Shown here piece after piece: positions 34,136-43,146 of a DNA stretch of 55,855 bases; within the stretch, counting starts at the first letter, position 1; every line of letters starts with the position of its first letter. The notes below the pieces were generated by a model, which was not told the origin of the DNA, searched no databases, and saw only the letters and a program-made list of their open reading frames with translations. This DNA comes from Hyphomicrobiales bacterium (GTDB taxonomy: Bacteria; Pseudomonadota; Alphaproteobacteria; Rhizobiales; Rhizobiaceae): assembly GCA_017305835.1 (NCBI GenBank), contig JAFKJY010000065.1, positions 1 to 55,855 on the forward strand. The letters run 5' to 3'. The position numbers were made by a program, and so were the translations under genes.

Positions 34136-34285
34136 TCACTTGTTGCGGTTCGGACGCTGGGTCAGCGCCGAAGCCGCAGCGCTCTTCGCAGCCTTCGAAG
34201 ATGAAGGATTGCGCAGAACCTTCGATGCCGCAGACGCAGCCTTTGCACTCGTGACTTCGCGATTCGACTTAGTGATTGAACTCAC
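34136..34285 (-). CDS. Small Ala/Lys/Ser-rich protein, 49 aa
   Basis: The GTG start at 34285 sits in AAAGGAGGTGAG, so the ribosome-binding site is strong but very close to the start codon; an ATC further in is the only alternative. The translation begins (M)SSITKSNREVTSAKAASAAS and ends ALTQRPNRNK. It is basic, rich in Ala, Ser and Lys, with two copies of an SKxA/AKxA pattern, and probably helical. I recall similar short proteins in other proteobacteria but no assigned function. It lies 21 bp downstream of the DUF1508 gene, same strand, and is probably co-transcribed with it. Confidence 0.6.
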   Translation of the reverse strand: MSSITKSNREVTSAKAASAASKVLRNPSSSKAAKSAAASALTQRPNRNK

Positions 34286-34306
34286 CTCCTTTCAGGGCTG
34301 TTGAGA

Positions 34307-34687
34307 TCAGGCCGCCTTCGACGCGGTCTCATCAACGGTGGTGGCATCCTTCGCATTCTTACTCACCGACTCGGCGCAATTCTTGGCGTTCTGCTTGGCC
34401 GTATAGGTCTCAGAACGGACCATCGTTTCGCCGTTCGGAGACTTGAAGCGGGTGAAGAACTGTCCGTTGCTAGCGAGCACAATCTCGAAGCGATAACCGG
34501 AGCCGGTCTCGCCCAGCGTAAGGTCGACGATCGTTGCCGAACCGGCGTTTGCCTTGAGCGAGGCGATACAATTCTGGGCGCCGGCCTTGGACACGTAGTT
34601 TTCGGACCAGACCATCACTTCCGAGTTGTACGTGAACTGGACGCGATACTGGCCATTTGCGGCGTCCTTGATGCGAAAGCGGTACAT
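34307..34687 (-). CDS. DUF1508 (YegP-like) protein with two repeats
   Basis: A 126-aa protein with two tandem DUF1508 units. The first is about 1-50 (MYRFRIKDAANGQYRVQFTY, SENYVSKAGAQNCI) and the second about 63-112 (YRFEIVLASNGQFFTRFKSP, SETYTAKQNAKNCAESV). Each has a beta-rich half and a helix with a conserved Asn-Cys. The ATG at 34687 follows AAAGGAGAGGGG. Function of the family (E. coli YegP) is not established. The gene is divergent from an XRE/ImmA pair, and its promoter overlaps a palindromic operator. Confidence 0.85.
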   Translation of the reverse strand: MYRFRIKDAANGQYRVQFTYNSEVMVWSENYVSKAGAQNCIASLKANAGSATIVDLTLGETGSGYRFEIVLASNGQFFTRFKSPNGETMVRSETYTAKQNAKNCAESVSKNAKDATTVDETASKAA

Positions 34688-34787
34688 TTCCCCTCTCCTT
34701 TCGAGAGCTTGGATTGCGGTCAACGTCGAGTCGGGAGGACTGGACGTCTTGGCGTAACGGCCGCTTAGATATCTGTCAATCTACACT

Positions 34788-34816
34788 GTCATAGAATTTT
34801 TATGTTTGTATTACAA
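34788..34816 (-). promoter_or_regulatory. Promoter of the DUF1508 gene
   Basis: TTGTAA (34816-34811), 17 bases, TATGAC (34793-34788) on the minus strand. The -35 box lies inside the 19-bp palindrome at 34802-34820, so the divergent XRE protein probably represses this gene. The predicted leader is about 95 nt. Confidence 0.5.
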
Positions 34817-34820
34817 ACAT
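34802..34820. promoter_or_regulatory. 19-bp palindromic operator and ATGTTTG half-site array
   Basis: ATGTTTGTA-T-TACAAACAT is a perfect palindrome. Further direct half-sites ATGTTTG occur at 34841-34847 and 34858-34864, the last next to the plus-strand -35 box. The larger pair TGTCAATCTA (34774-34783) and TAGATTGACA (34849-34858) flanks the block. The array covers both divergent promoters and fits autoregulation by the adjacent XRE protein. Confidence 0.65.
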
Positions 34821-34852
34821 TCCTCCATAAAGATTTCTTTATGTTTGCTAGA

Positions 34853-34880
34853 TTGACATGTTTGCGAAATTGACTATCCT
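34853..34880 (+). promoter_or_regulatory. Promoter of the XRE-ImmA/IrrE pair
   Basis: TTGACA (34853-34858), 16 bases, TATCCT (34875-34880). Transcription would start near 34887, which rules out the longest in-frame ATG at 34858 and suggests a leaderless ATG at 34888 or the one at 34906. Confidence 0.5.
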
Positions 34881-34887
34881 GATTTTT

Positions 34888-35211
34888 ATGGAGATCGCTG
34901 GTCGCATGAGAGAAGCTATATATGCGTCGTTAGGCGCCAATATCCGGTCTCGGCGGGAATCCGTCGGAATGAGCCAAGACGTCTTAGCCACTAAAGTTGG
35001 TCTTTCGCGAACCTCAATTACGAACATTGAGCGCGGGCGTCAGTCCGTATTGGTCCATCAACTTTTTTCGTTCGCTGACGCGTTGGGCGCATCGCCAGCC
35101 GCGCTACTGCCGAGTGAGGCATCAGGACAGCAATTGCCTGCCCTTGAACTCGTGTCCCCCGAGGTAGCCCAGATGGTGGCCCAGCTACAGCGAACAGGGA
35201 GGCGGAAATGA
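34888..35211 (+). CDS. XRE-family transcriptional regulator paired with ImmA/IrrE protease
   Basis: A protein of about 107 aa. The helix-turn-helix region reads SRRESVGMSQDVLATKVGLS, then SRTSITNIERGRQSVLVHQL, the form usual for Cro/C1 regulators that accompany ImmA/IrrE proteases. The C terminus is hydrophilic (AQMVAQLQRTGRRK). The longest frame starts at 34858, but that ATG overlaps the -35 box, so 34888 (or 34906) is preferred. GC is visibly lower than in flanking genes, with many codons ending in A/T. The stop overlaps the next gene by 4 bases (ATGA). It is the likely repressor of the divergent DUF1508 gene. Confidence 0.88.
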   Translation: MEIAGRMREAIYASLGANIRSRRESVGMSQDVLATKVGLSRTSITNIERGRQSVLVHQLFSFADALGASPAALLPSEASGQQLPALELVSPEVAQMVAQLQRTGRRK

Positions 35212-35747
35212 ATCCGACGCGGCCGCTGCGCGCTCGCTACTGGAAAATCAATCAAATAGTTGATCGCATATTGCAGGAGAATGCCGTATTCGATCCACCC
35301 GTTCCAGTTGATCGTCTGGTAAAAAAGTTTGGCATAGAGATTAGGGAAGGAGACCTTGGAGAGGTCTCCGGATTGTTAGTTAGAAATTCAAACGCCTTAA
35401 TCATAGGAATAAACTCTCAGCAGAGCGGAGCTCGGAGGCGGTTTACCATTGCTCATGAGTTTGGGCACTACCTTCTTCACGAAGGTATATCTTCGCATTT
35501 TGACCGAGATTACCGCATAAATTTCCGGTCAGCAGAATCCTCTCAAGCTACTGATGTCGAGGAGATAGAGGCCAATTACTTTTCTGCCTCTCTTCTAATG
35601 CCGAAAGCTTTTCTAGATGCAGACGATGCTATCGAGGCCTTGGATTCAGATGCTAAGGTAGAGAAGCTGGCAAAGAGATACCGGGTCAGCCGACATGCTA
35701 TGAGTCTCCGACTCGTGAACCTTTACGATCAGCATCGTCCATTCTGA
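35208..35747 (+). CDS. ImmA/IrrE family metallo-endopeptidase
   Basis: A 179-aa zinc protease. The motif HEFGH is at residues 83-87 (RRRFTIAHEFGHYLLHEG), and the third ligand is probably Glu121 in EEIEANYFSASLLMPK. The C-terminal part is a winged-helix-like region (LAKRYRVSRHAMSLRLVNLY). ImmA proteases cleave their cognate XRE repressors (ICEBs1 ImmR, Deinococcus DdrO) after a stress or mobilisation signal. The 4-base overlap with the XRE gene implies a matched pair. Low-GC composition points to horizontal acquisition. Confidence 0.93.
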   Translation: MNPTRPLRARYWKINQIVDRILQENAVFDPPVPVDRLVKKFGIEIREGDLGEVSGLLVRNSNALIIGINSQQSGARRRFTIAHEFGHYLLHEGISSHFDRDYRINFRSAESSQATDVEEIEANYFSASLLMPKAFLDADDAIEALDSDAKVEKLAKRYRVSRHAMSLRLVNLYDQHRPF

Positions 35748-35776
35748 TCACGCAACGCTAGGCCCGATGCTCTGCC

Positions 35777-36211
35777 TTAGCCTTCCAGCCAGATCGTCAC
35801 CGGGCCGTCGTTGACGAGGGCGACCTTCATGTCGGCGGCGAAGATGCCGTTGGCCGTCGTGACGCCGTGGGCGCGCAGGGCTTCGGAGAAGTGCTCGTAG
35901 AGGCGGCGGCCTTCGTCGGGGGCGGCGGCGGTGGAGAAGCCGGGGCGGTTGCCCTTCGTCTCGGCGGCGAGCGTGAACTGGCTGACGACGAGGGCTGAGC
36001 CGCCCGTATCGAGCAGCGAGCGGTTCATGCGGCGCTCGTCGTCGCGGAAGATGCGCAGGTTCACCAGCTTGCGGGCGAGCCATGTGGACCGGGCCTCGGT
36101 GTCGCCGCGCATGGCGCAGACGAGGACCAGCAGGCCGGGGCCGATGGCGCCGGCGACGGTCCCGTCGACGGTGACGGAGGCCTCGGAGACACGTTGGACG
36201 AGCGCGCGCAT
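35777..36211 (-). CDS. dtd: D-aminoacyl-tRNA deacylase
   Basis: Dtd hydrolyses D-amino acids from mischarged tRNA. The 144-aa product begins [17 protein letters not shown] and has the two catalytic-site motifs, [14 protein letters not shown] (SQFTL) and [10 protein letters not shown] (a form of NxGPVT). I chose the ATG at 36211; the frame upstream reads into a repeat. It lies 30 bp past the stop of the ImmA/IrrE gene, convergent to it. Confidence 0.95.
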   Translation of the reverse strand: MRALVQRVSEASVTVDGTVAGAIGPGLLVLVCAMRGDTEARSTWLARKLVNLRIFRDDERRMNRSLLDTGGSALVVSQFTLAAETKGNRPGFSTAAAPDEGRRLYEHFSEALRAHGVTTANGIFAADMKVALVNDGPVTIWLEG

Positions 36212-36250
36212 GGCGGGGTTCTCCCGGGTTCGACGGGGCGCAGGCGGAAG

Positions 36251-36305
36251 CACCCCCACTCCGGCCGGCTTTGCCGGCCACCTCTCCCCCTGCCCGGGGG
36301 AGAGG
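36251..36305. repeat. Dispersed repeat with nested hairpins (CCGGCCGGCTTTGCCGGCC type)
   Basis: The segment has CCGGC ... GCCGG and CCTCTCCCCC ... GGGGGAGAGG hairpins in a row, the same hairpin-plus-C/G-tract layout as the other repeats in this window. The following 75 bp (to about 36380) look like a further degenerate copy in the other orientation. The whole interval 36212-36495 between dtd and lepA is repeat-derived. Confidence 0.6.
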
Positions 36306-36435
36306 AAAGACGCAGGGCGCGGCGGCTGCCTTCTGCTCGCCGCTCATGGGGAGAGGATGCCGGCAGGCAGGCGAGGGGCGGCGCGAACCTTGGAAAGCTG
36401 GTTCTGCCTTATCCACTGAACGGTCAGCGGGACAG

Positions 36436-36482
36436 CGCCCCCCTCTGTCCTGCCGGACATCTCCCCCACAAGGGGGGAGATC
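36436..36482 (+). repeat. Dispersed repeat, same family as 28193-28245
   Basis: It shares CCCCCCTCTGTCCTGCCGG and the ACATCTCCCCCAC ... GGGGGGAGAT hairpin with the copies at 28 kb. It lies directly downstream of the lepA stop, where it could act as a 3'-end structure. Confidence 0.8.
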
Positions 36483-36495
36483 GCCAGCTTCGGCG

Positions 36496-38331
<1,836 letters not shown>

Positions 38332-38400
38332 GGGCCGGGCAATTAGCAGGGCGGCGGGCCAAAGGCAAAGCGGGAAAAGCGGCGGAGCGCTGCCGCACGG

Positions 38401-38451
38401 CCCCCTCCACCATGCTTCGCACGGTCCCCCTCCCCCGCTTCGCAGGGGAGG
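38401..38451. repeat. Dispersed repeat (CCCCCTCCACC ... GGGGAGGA type)
   Basis: CCCCCTCCACCATGCTTCGC, ACGGTCCCCCTCCC, then CGCTTCGCAGGGGAGGA. It ends 2 bp before the mntH stop codon on the reverse strand. A clear relative, differing mainly in the loop, lies inside the DUF1513 coding sequence at 45758-45808. Confidence 0.8.
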
Positions 38452-38452
38452 A

Positions 38453-39796
38453 TCAGGCCGCGAGGAAGAAGTCCCAGACGAGCTTGACGTTGAGGACGGC
38501 GATGACCAGCGCGATCACCCAGGCGAAGGCGGCGAGCCAGCGCGGCGCGACGAGGTCGCCCATGCGGGCGCGGTCGGCCGTGAACATGACGAGCGGGAAG
38601 ACGGCGAAGGAGAGCTGCAGCGACAGGATCACCTGGGTGAGGATCAGCAGGTGGGCGGTGCCGCTCTCGCCGTACCAGACGGTGACGCCGGCGGCCGGGA
38701 TGATGGCGATGCCGCGGGTGATCAGCCGGCGCATCCAGGCCGGCAGGCGGATGCGCAGGAAGCCCTCCATGACGATCTGGCCGGCGAGCGTGGCCGTCAC
38801 GGTCGAGTTCAGGCCGCAGGCGAGCAGCGCCACGCCGAACAGCGTCGGCGCGATCGCGGCGCCCAGCAGCGGCGCGAGCAGCGCGTGCGCGTCGCCGATC
38901 TCGGCCACCTCGGTGCGGCCCGAGACGTGGAAGGTGGCGGCGGCGAGGATGAGGATCGAGGCGTTGACCAGCAGCGCGAACATCAGCGCCACGGTGGAAT
39001 CGATGGTGGCGAAGCGCAGCGCCTCGCGCTTCTCGGGCAGGCTCTCGCCCCAGGCGCGCGTCTGCACGATGCCGGAATGGAGGTAGAGGTTGTGCGGCAT
39101 GACGGTGGCGCCGAGGATGCCGAGCGCGAGATAGAGCATCTCGGGGTTGGTGACGATCTCGGTGGTCGGCGCGAAGCCGCGCAGCACGGCGCCCCACTCG
39201 GGATCGGCGAGCACGATCTGGGCGGCGAAGCACACCGCGATGACGCCCAGCAGCGCGATGACGAAGGCCTCGACCCAGCGGAAGCCGAGCTTCTGCAGCC
39301 AAAGGATGAGGAAGACGTCGAGCGCGGTGATGATGACGCCGAGCTCGAGCGGCAGGCCGAAGATCAAATTGAGGCCGATCGCGGTGCCGATCACCTCGGC
39401 GATGTCGGTGGCGATGATGGCCGTCTCGGCGAGCAGCCACAGCACGAAGGCGACGGGGCGCGGATAGGCGTCGCGGCAGGCCTGGGCGAGATCGCGGCCC
39501 GAGGCGATGGCGAGGCGGGCTGCGAGCGACTGCAGCACGATCGCCATGATGTTGGAGACGAGCGCGACGACGAGCAGCGTGTAGCCGAACTTCGAGCCGC
39601 CGGCGATCGAGGTCGCCCAGTTGCCGGGGTCCATGTAGCCGACGGCGACCATGTAGCCGGGGCCGAGGAAGGCGAGCGCGCGGCGCCAGGACGGGCCGGC
39701 GCGGTAGACCGGGATCGAGCGGTGGACGTCGGAAAGGGAAGCCTCGCCGCGGGCGCGGCGCCATCCGGTGAGGATGTCGTCAGATAGCTGGTCCAA
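38453..39796 (-). CDS. mntH: Nramp-family manganese transporter MntH
   Basis: A 447-aa proton-coupled Mn2+ (and Fe2+) importer with 11 membrane helices. The metal-binding motif DPGN is at 56-59 ([10 protein letters not shown]) and the second metal/proton motif is [10 protein letters not shown]. The start appears to be TTG at 39796 (encoding [12 protein letters not shown]) with AGAGAGAG upstream; no in-frame ATG occurs before TM1. A Mur/Fur-like box lies about 24-40 bp upstream, consistent with Mn-dependent repression. Confidence 0.94.
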   Translation of the reverse strand: MDQLSDDILTGWRRARGEASLSDVHRSIPVYRAGPSWRRALAFLGPGYMVAVGYMDPGNWATSIAGGSKFGYTLLVVALVSNIMAIVLQSLAARLAIASGRDLAQACRDAYPRPVAFVLWLLAETAIIATDIAEVIGTAIGLNLIFGLPLELGVIITALDVFLILWLQKLGFRWVEAFVIALLGVIAVCFAAQIVLADPEWGAVLRGFAPTTEIVTNPEMLYLALGILGATVMPHNLYLHSGIVQTRAWGESLPEKREALRFATIDSTVALMFALLVNASILILAAATFHVSGRTEVAEIGDAHALLAPLLGAAIAPTLFGVALLACGLNSTVTATLAGQIVMEGFLRIRLPAWMRRLITRGIAIIPAAGVTVWYGESGTAHLLILTQVILSLQLSFAVFPLVMFTADRARMGDLVAPRWLAAFAWVIALVIAVLNVKLVWDFFLAA

Positions 39797-39819
39797 GCGA
39801 CTGGCTCTCTCTTTCGCAG

Positions 39820-39836
39820 TTGCAATTCATTTGCAA
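39820..39836 (-). promoter_or_regulatory. Mur (Fur-family) box upstream of mntH
   Basis: TTGCAA-TTCAT-TTGCAA, an inverted repeat with a 5-base centre in an AT-rich patch just upstream of mntH. It resembles manganese-responsive sequences described for rhizobial mntH/sitABCD promoters. The match is by memory of the consensus, not by a motif scan. Confidence 0.55.
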
Positions 39837-40185
39837 TAAGGGAAAGAGGAGAGGATTGCAAGGGGCATCGTCAAGCGGGAATGGGTCTGGAAGGGAGGCA
39901 ACCTCGGTTATTCCTGCACCGCGTGGCCAAGCGTCTCAGCGCCTCAGTTCTTTGAAATGGCCGGCGCTCCGGCCAGCACCCCTCATCCGTCTCGGCGCTG
40001 CGCGCCGATCCACCTTCTCCCACAAGGGGAGAAGGCATGCGCTGCCGCGTCCTCACTGCCAGCCATCGACCCCCGCGACCGGCAGCAGCGCCGCGCCAGC
40101 CTCCCCTTCTCCCCTTGTGGGAGAAGGTGGCCGAGCGAAGCTCGGTCGGAGGAGGGGTGTTGGACGGGGCGCCGGCACTGTTATC
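39837..40185. repeat. Intergenic region with an inverted pair of dispersed repeats
   Basis: Between mntH and the DUF559 gene lie two copies of the CACCCCTCATCCG ... CCACCTTCTCCC repeat in opposite orientation, at 39977-40035 and 40105-40159. Each ends in a TTCTCCC ... GGGAGAA hairpin. The 69 bp between them show nothing recognisable. No gene is supported here. Confidence 0.8.
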
Positions 40186-40566
40186 ATGGTCGCGATGCCG
40201 CACCAGCCCGTTCCGGAAGCAAAACGCCGCTTCGCCCGAAAGCTTCGCCGCGACATGACGGACGCCGGAGCGAAGCTGTGGAGCGAACTGCGCGACCGGC
40301 GGCTCGACACGACCAAATTCCGGCGACAGGCGCCAATCGGACCGTTCGTGGCAGACTTCCTCTGTTCGGAAGCCCGCCTCATCGTTGAGATCGACGGCAG
40401 TCAGCACGCGGATTCGAAGCGCGACCGGGCGCGCGACGCGGAGCTGCGGGCCCGTGGATTCCGCGTCCTGCGTTTCTGGAACGATGACGTGATGCGCGAC
40501 CTTCGCGCGGTTTGCGACACAATCGTAGCCTATGTGCGGGATACCGGCCTGCAGCCTTGGCGGTGA
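40186..40566 (+). CDS. DUF559 domain protein (Vsr-like endonuclease fold)
   Basis: A protein of about 126 aa with the DUF559 pattern: RRFARKLRRDMTDAGAKLW, then FRRQAPIGPFVADFLCSEAR, LIVEIDGSQH and RVLRFWNDDVMRDL. The D-x-E/IDGSQH-type residues resemble the active site of very-short-patch repair and PD-(D/E)XK nucleases. ATG 40186 or 40195 may start it; neither has a clear ribosome-binding site, as upstream DNA is repeat. It is bracketed by dispersed repeats on both sides, suggesting it travels with them. Confidence 0.8.
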   Translation: MVAMPHQPVPEAKRRFARKLRRDMTDAGAKLWSELRDRRLDTTKFRRQAPIGPFVADFLCSEARLIVEIDGSQHADSKRDRARDAELRARGFRVLRFWNDDVMRDLRAVCDTIVAYVRDTGLQPWR

Positions 40567-40580
40567 GGACCCGGCGCGGG

Positions 40581-40638
40581 ACCCCTCATCCGTCCTGGCG
40601 CTGCGCGCCGATCCACCTTCTCCCACAAGCGAGAAGGG
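40581..40638 (+). repeat. Dispersed repeat (ACCCCTCATCCG type), right of DUF559
   Basis: Same family as 39977-40035 and 46871-46930: ACCCCTCATCCGTC, a GGCGCTGCGCGCC hairpin, CCACCTTCTCCCACAAG, then GAGAAGG. It starts 15 bp after the DUF559 stop. Confidence 0.8.
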
Positions 40639-40664
40639 AACCACCCCACGCAGGAGAAGCTCCG

Positions 40665-41525
40665 ATGAAGGCCGGGCGGGAGAGCAGGACGGCGGTGATG
40701 GTGTGCGCGGCGCGGGCGGCGGCGCAGGGGCGCACGACGGTCGCAGAGTTCGACGATCCGACGGCGATGGCGCTGCTGCCGGAGGATGCGCGGGAGAAGG
40801 TGGGGCGGCTGCGGGCGGCCGGGCGGGACGGCAAGGCGGGCATCCGCGAGGCGGCGGCGGCGACGCGGCGCGAGATGGCGGTGGTGCGCACGGTCGCGAT
40901 CGACCGCGCGGTGCGCGAGACGGCCGCGCCGCAGCTCGTCATCCTCGGCGCCGGGTTGGACGGGCGCGCCTGGCGCATGAAGGAGCTCGCCGGCACGACC
41001 GTGTTCGAGGTGGACCATCCCGACTCGCAGGCGGCCAAGCGCGCGCGGGCGGCGGCGCTGACGCCGACGGCGCGGGAGATCCGCTTCGTGGCGGTCGACT
41101 TCACCAGGGATTCGCTGGAGGAGAAGCTGGCCGGGGCCGACCACGACCCGGAGCTGCCGACGATCTGGATATGGGAAGGCGTGGTGATGTACCTGAGCCG
41201 CGCGGCGATCGAGGCGACGCTCGCCGTCGTCGGGCGGCGCTCGGCCGCCGGCAGCCGGCTCGCCGTGCTCTACCACGCCCCTGCCCCGCTGCTGACGCTG
41301 GCGGGCTGGTTCCTGCGCTTCCTCGGCGAGCCGCTGCGCTCGGCCTTCGACGCGGCGCAGATGAAGGCGCTGCTCGCCGCCCACGGCTTTGCGGTCACGC
41401 GCGACGGCAGCCTGCCGGAGATCGCGGCCGGGCTGTCGGCCGAGACGGCGCATGCGGTGCGGGCGCTGCGGCACCTGCGCATCGCCATCGCCGACCGGAC
41501 GGACGGCGCGGAACGGCCCGCGTAA
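40665..41525 (+). CDS. Class I SAM-dependent methyltransferase (TIGR00027/LCMT-like)
   Basis: A 286-aa enzyme. The SAM-binding loop is QLVILGAGLDGRAWRM near 88-103, followed by the acidic VFEVDHPDSQAAKRARA, both typical of the leucine-carboxymethyltransferase-like family often annotated TIGR00027. The catalytic-side segment is WIWEGVVMYLSRAAIEATL. The ATG at 40665 has CAGGAGAAG upstream. Substrate unknown; many paralogues modify polyketides, but no biosynthetic genes are nearby. Confidence 0.85.
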   Translation: MKAGRESRTAVMVCAARAAAQGRTTVAEFDDPTAMALLPEDAREKVGRLRAAGRDGKAGIREAAAATRREMAVVRTVAIDRAVRETAAPQLVILGAGLDGRAWRMKELAGTTVFEVDHPDSQAAKRARAAALTPTAREIRFVAVDFTRDSLEEKLAGADHDPELPTIWIWEGVVMYLSRAAIEATLAVVGRRSAAGSRLAVLYHAPAPLLTLAGWFLRFLGEPLRSAFDAAQMKALLAAHGFAVTRDGSLPEIAAGLSAETAHAVRALRHLRIAIADRTDGAERPA

Positions 41526-41688
41526 TCCCGCCCGTGGCCGGGGGCGCGGCGATTTCCACTTGATAAACATGACCGCGTTGGTCCAGTATCCCGCCGGCCG
41601 AAAGAGGTCGCCAGATCGGGCGGCGAGCCGCCAAGCCACCCTTCCGGACCTTGCGAACCAAACGCGACACCGACCGAAGGTATTTCCA

Positions 41689-42954
41689 ATGACCCGTCAT
41701 TTCTTCCGCAGCGCGCTCGCCGCGACGGCGCTGGCAGCGCTGGCGCTTCCCGCGCAGGCCGCCGACACGCAGGCGATCCTCAAGACCTATGCCGACATCG
41801 CGCTCGCCGGCTACGAGGACAGCCTGACCACGGCGAAGGCGCTCGACGAGGCGGTGAAGGCGCTGGTGGCCAGCCCGTCCGACGCGACGCTGAAGGCTGC
41901 GCGGGAGGCGTGGCTGGCGGCGCGGCCGCCCTATCAGCAGACCGAGGCGTTCCGCTTCGGCAACGCCATCGTCGACGACTGGGAGGGCCGGGTGAACGCC
42001 TGGCCGCTCGACGAGGGCCTGATCGACTATGTCGACGCCAGCTACGGCACAGAAAGCGACGAGAACAAGTTCTACACGGTCAACGTCATCGCCAACGCCA
42101 AGATCGCCAATGGCGGCGAGACGATCGACGCCACCACGATCACGCCCGACGTGCTGCGGCAGCTCCAAGAGGTGGGCGGCATCGAGGCGAACGTGGCGAC
42201 CGGCTACCACGCGATCGAATTCCTGCTGTGGGGCCAGGACCTTAACGGCACCGGGCCGGGCGCGGGCAACCGGCCGGCGAGCGACTACGACACCAAGAAC
42301 TGCACGAACGGCCATTGCGACCGGCGCGCGCAGTACCTCACCTCGGCCGCCGACCTGCTGGTCTCCGACCTCGAGGAGATGGTGGGCAACTGGAAGGATG
42401 ACGGCGCGGCCCGCAAAGAGCTGACCGCCGACCCGCAGAAGGGCATCTCGGCGATCCTCACCGGGCTCGGCTCGCTCTCCTATGGCGAGCTCGCCGGCGA
42501 GCGCATGAAGCTCGGCCTGATGCTGCACGACCCGGAGGAGGAGCACGACTGCTTCTCCGACAACACCTTCAACTCGCATTTCTACGACGTGAAGGGCATC
42601 GACAACGTCTATCACGGCTCCTACACGCGGCTCGACGGCTCCAAGGTCGAGGGCGCCAGCCTGGCGGCCTATGTGCGCGAGACCGATGCGGGCGTGGCCG
42701 ACGAGATGGAGGCCAAGCTCAAGGCCACGATGGACGCCGCGACGGCGATGAAGAAGCGCGGCGAGACGGTCGAGGCCTACGACCAGATGATCGGCGAGGG
42801 CAATGCCGACGGCAACGCGGCGGTGCAGGCCGTGATCGACGGGCTGGTGGCGCAGACGCGCTCGCTGGAGCGGGTGATCGCGGCGCTCAACGCCGGCGAC
42901 GTCACCATCGAGGGCTCGGACAGCCTCGACAATCCCGGCGCTGTGTTCAAGTAG
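41689..42954 (+). CDS. Imelysin-family iron-uptake lipoprotein-like protein (IrpA type)
   Basis: A 421-aa periplasmic protein with a Sec signal peptide (cleavage at PAQA|ADTQ, residue 24). The imelysin signature GxHxxE appears as GYHAIEFLLWGQD at 172-184, with His174 and Glu177. Conserved WEGRVNAWPLDEGLIDYVD and HYHDCFSD-like regions follow. Imelysins (peptidase M75 family, no proven protease activity) are iron-regulated and needed for iron uptake in several bacteria. It leads a four-gene operon with a di-haem protein, a second imelysin and a DUF1513 protein. Confidence 0.92.
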   Translation: MTRHFFRSALAATALAALALPAQAADTQAILKTYADIALAGYEDSLTTAKALDEAVKALVASPSDATLKAAREAWLAARPPYQQTEAFRFGNAIVDDWEGRVNAWPLDEGLIDYVDASYGTESDENKFYTVNVIANAKIANGGETIDATTITPDVLRQLQEVGGIEANVATGYHAIEFLLWGQDLNGTGPGAGNRPASDYDTKNCTNGHCDRRAQYLTSAADLLVSDLEEMVGNWKDDGAARKELTADPQKGISAILTGLGSLSYGELAGERMKLGLMLHDPEEEHDCFSDNTFNSHFYDVKGIDNVYHGSYTRLDGSKVEGASLAAYVRETDAGVADEMEAKLKATMDAATAMKKRGETVEAYDQMIGEGNADGNAAVQAVIDGLVAQTRSLERVIAALNAGDVTIEGSDSLDNPGAVFK

Positions 42955-43146
42955 GAATGCAGGGGGGCGGAATGGCGTCCCCCTTCCGCCTGACGGGCAG
43001 AGCCATCCTATGTGGGAATCGCGCGGCCGGTTACCCCCACCCCTGCCCTTCAAAATAACGGAGAGAGGCACCGCAACCGCCCGATTGGTCGCAGGGTGCC
43101 GCACCTGCAAAGATGGTATTGAGCCCGTCGCACGGACGGGACGGAC

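Noticed and set aside
34858..34887. Longest start of the XRE gene at 34858
   Set aside because: That ATG overlaps the TTGACA -35 box, so it would not be transcribed from the visible promoter.
34888..35747. Classical type II toxin-antitoxin system
   Set aside because: XRE plus ImmA/IrrE can look like one, but the protease has an intact HEFGH zinc motif and normal length, so a repressor-protease switch is more likely; toxicity cannot be judged from sequence.
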